A stretch of 6,957 bases of DNA from Thermodesulfobacteriota bacterium. GTDB taxonomy: Bacteria; Desulfobacterota; Desulfocorpusculales; Desulfocorpusculum. Shown piece by piece: positions 5,835 to 6,957 of this stretch. The notes beneath the pieces were generated by a model. It was not told where the DNA came from, did no database searches, and worked only from the letters and a program-made list of their open reading frames with translations. The translations under genes were made by a program, and so were the position numbers. Positions within the stretch are counted from its first letter, which is position 1. Every line of letters begins with the position of its first letter. The DNA lies in NCBI GenBank assembly GCA_028275295.1, contig JAPWUY010000095.1, forward strand, positions 1 through 6,957. Direction: 5' to 3'.

Positions 5835-5992
5835 GGCACCCTCCCCTATGGGACCCTATCTCCAACTATGTAGCCTGGGCTATTCTCCAAGACTGGTCAC
5901 TTTCGGCCCTCGAGCCGCAAGCGCCCGGGATCCTTCTGGATGTTGAGACTCCAGAGGGAAGCACACCTCAAGTTACGCCAACTCCATCACCA
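5835..5992 (-). promoter_or_regulatory. 158-base non-coding leader of xdhC with several hairpins
   Basis: No credible gene lies between yqeC and xdhC. Read on the minus strand, the gap holds four candidate hairpins: a ten-pair stem with one C-A mismatch and a nine-base loop (5931-5959), an eight-pair stem with one G-A mismatch (5900-5921), a perfect five-pair stem with a two-base loop (TAGCC/GGCTA, 5871-5882), and a four-pair stem TCCC/GGGA (5842-5853). The last stem overlaps the xdhC ribosome binding site (GGAGG, 5840-5844) and could hide it. The gap is long for an operon whose other junctions are 0 to 30 bases. It may be a regulatory leader, an attenuator or a processing site. No known riboswitch class was recognised. 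Confidence 0.35.
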
Positions 5993-6790
5993 TCAAGCAT
6001 CCACTTCCCATCTCCAGAATTCCTCTCCCCGCAGAGCACTTCCCACAACGATACTCAAAGGAGCGACCTGGGAGGAACCTTCTCGCACGTTTTCCAGGAC
6101 CTCTCCTGCCCGGGCGAACCCTCCCTGGAGGTCCGCCTTGTTCAAGAAGAGGATCTTTCTGGCTCCTTTGGGACATCCCTTGAAGAGTCCCCTTGGATGC
6201 CCAACAAGCCTAGCTATTGTCTCAGGGGTTATGGGGGAGCCTGGGGCCTGGCCTGTGAGGAGGCCGAGAAGTTCCCACCTGAAGGCCCACTGGGGTCCTA
6301 GAGGCCTACCGAGCACATCGAGCCCAATAGTGCCCACAACCCACCCCGATCCACTGGGGATCACTGGCTCCTTCTCATTGGGAGCCTTTATGGAAAGCCC
6401 ACGAGCACCGTCTGCCTCGACCAACAAAAAGTCGAATGGACCCTCTTTCAGGATCATATCCAGATAATCCGGCTCGAACCCGAGAACCTTCCCTTCTTTC
6501 TCGGCAACGGAGGAACCCGCGAATATCACCCTCCCCTTTCCTCTGAACCATCTCGCTTCTTCGAGAAGCTCCTGGGGACGCCTCGAGAAAATCGAGACCT
6601 CTGCCTGATCCCCCGTAGGCCTCATCATCTTGGTCGTGGTCGTGACGAGAACCAGTTTCCCCTCTCGGGCCATTTCGTGGGCTAGGCGGTAGCAAAGGGA
6701 TGTCTTCCCTCCCGCCCCCACGAAGGAGGCCATCCCCCTTGTGCCTAGGCCTAGGGCCTCATGAGCCTTTGGAAATGCCCGATACTCCAT
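5993..6790 (-). CDS. yqeC: Selenium-dependent hydroxylase accessory protein YqeC
   Basis: A 265-residue P-loop protein. It has a Walker A-like VGAGGKTS (24-31), VTTTTKM (49-55), a very characteristic VEADGARG (124-131) followed by IKAPNEKEPVIP (134-145), and FLNKADL (215-221), which resembles a nucleotide-base recognition motif. This combination identifies YqeC, a putative NTPase found with selenium-dependent molybdenum hydroxylases; its biochemical step is not established. Length is normal for the family. The ATG at 6790 shares one base with the upstream yqeB stop (TGATG); a GTG at 6793 would overlap it by four bases. Neither has a good ribosome binding site, so translation is probably coupled to yqeB. 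The hallmark motifs make the call firm. Confidence 0.9.
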   Translation of the reverse strand: MEYRAFPKAHEALGLGTRGMASFVGAGGKTSLCYRLAHEMAREGKLVLVTTTTKMMRPTGDQAEVSIFSRRPQELLEEARWFRGKGRVIFAGSSVAEKEGKVLGFEPDYLDMILKEGPFDFLLVEADGARGLSIKAPNEKEPVIPSGSGWVVGTIGLDVLGRPLGPQWAFRWELLGLLTGQAPGSPITPETIARLVGHPRGLFKGCPKGARKILFLNKADLQGGFARAGEVLENVREGSSQVAPLSIVVGSALRGEEFWRWEVDA

Positions 6791-6957
6791 CACCTGTTGT
6801 ACACGCGCATTATCGCTTCCAGGACAGATCCTGCAATGGCCCTCGCCTTATCCGATATGGTGTAACAATACTCTCTCTTTCCCCTAGGGTCCACATCGCC
6901 GAGCTTGAGTCCTTCCGAGACTCTCGTGCCATCCCTTATGAGCCCCCTCAGGACCCC
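6790..6957 (-). CDS. yqeB: Selenium-dependent molybdenum hydroxylase system protein YqeB, C-terminal part
   Basis: The last 55 residues of a gene entering from the right edge. The frame reads VSEGLKLGDVDPRGKREYCY, then TISDKARAIAGSVLEAIM, and ends VYNR followed by TGA at 6790-6792. The GLK(I/L)GD(V/I)DPR and ISDKA-x-AI-x-G-x-VLEA motifs are typical of the C-terminus of YqeB-family proteins, which occur with YqeC in genomes carrying selenium-dependent molybdenum hydroxylases. The molecular role is not known. Its stop overlaps the yqeC start, so the two are one translational unit. Seven of its eight arginines are AGG or AGA. The N-terminal domains lie outside the window. Confidence 0.82.
   Translation of the reverse strand, partial: GVLRGLIRDGTRVSEGLKLGDVDPRGKREYCYTISDKARAIAGSVLEAIMRVYNR

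Noticed and set aside
4428..5873. Two long plus-strand open frames (4428-5144 and 5196-5873) opposite DUF202 and xdhC
   Set aside because: The minus-strand genes carry strong family motifs over the same bases, and the plus-strand translations look random.
5835..5992. A Moco (molybdenum cofactor) riboswitch in the xdhC leader
   Set aside because: Location and gene context fit, but I could not match the conserved core of the known Moco RNA by eye; the region is therefore reported only as a structured leader.

Overview
This window looks like accessory metabolic DNA from an anaerobic or selenium-using bacterium. Arginine is written mostly as AGG/AGA: seven of the eight arginines in the right-edge gene use these codons, and ATA is frequent for isoleucine. 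Strong AGGAGG-type ribosome binding sites precede several genes. Rubredoxin-like, ADP-forming acyl-CoA synthetase and selenium/molybdenum hydroxylase maturation genes occur together. This combination would suit a Desulfobacterota-like anaerobe, but that assignment is only inference. Nearly everything is coded on the minus strand, so the text reads most naturally from right to left.

Right part (6957 down to 4381): the C-terminal end of a YqeB-family protein overlaps the start of yqeC, a P-loop protein. A 158-base non-coding leader with several small hairpins follows. Then comes an XdhC/CoxI-family protein, whose stop overlaps the start of a three-helix DUF202 membrane protein. YqeB and YqeC are known markers of the selenium-dependent molybdenum hydroxylase system. 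XdhC proteins prepare the molybdenum cofactor for hydroxylases of the xanthine dehydrogenase type. The block is therefore best read as a cofactor maturation cassette whose enzyme subunits lie outside the window.

Middle part (4359 down to 2023): at short spacing follow an exported or membrane-anchored polysaccharide deacetylase with all NodB motifs, a cysteine-rich protein resembling the L-2-amino-thiazoline-4-carboxylic acid hydrolase family, and a SUMF1-domain protein. The SUMF1 protein lacks the two catalytic cysteines of true formylglycine-generating enzymes but has cysteines at other core positions. A perfect 15-base palindrome lies just upstream of the SUMF1 gene.

Left part (2022 to 1): after a 150-base gap, which holds an open frame that may be a frameshifted tail of the SUMF1 protein, lies a stand-alone alpha-type subunit of an ADP-forming acyl-CoA synthetase. 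It converges on, and overlaps by 29 bases, a small plus-strand zinc-ribbon/rubredoxin-like gene. That gene is divergent, across 83 bases, from the N-terminal part of a MalY/PatB-like aminotransferase that runs off the left edge.

No RNA genes, mobile elements, CRISPR arrays or convincing terminators were seen. The window is largely made of recognisable families. The points worth a second look are the xdhC leader, the altered SUMF1 protein and its possible frameshift, the orphan synthetase subunit, and the coupling of xdhC to a DUF202 gene.
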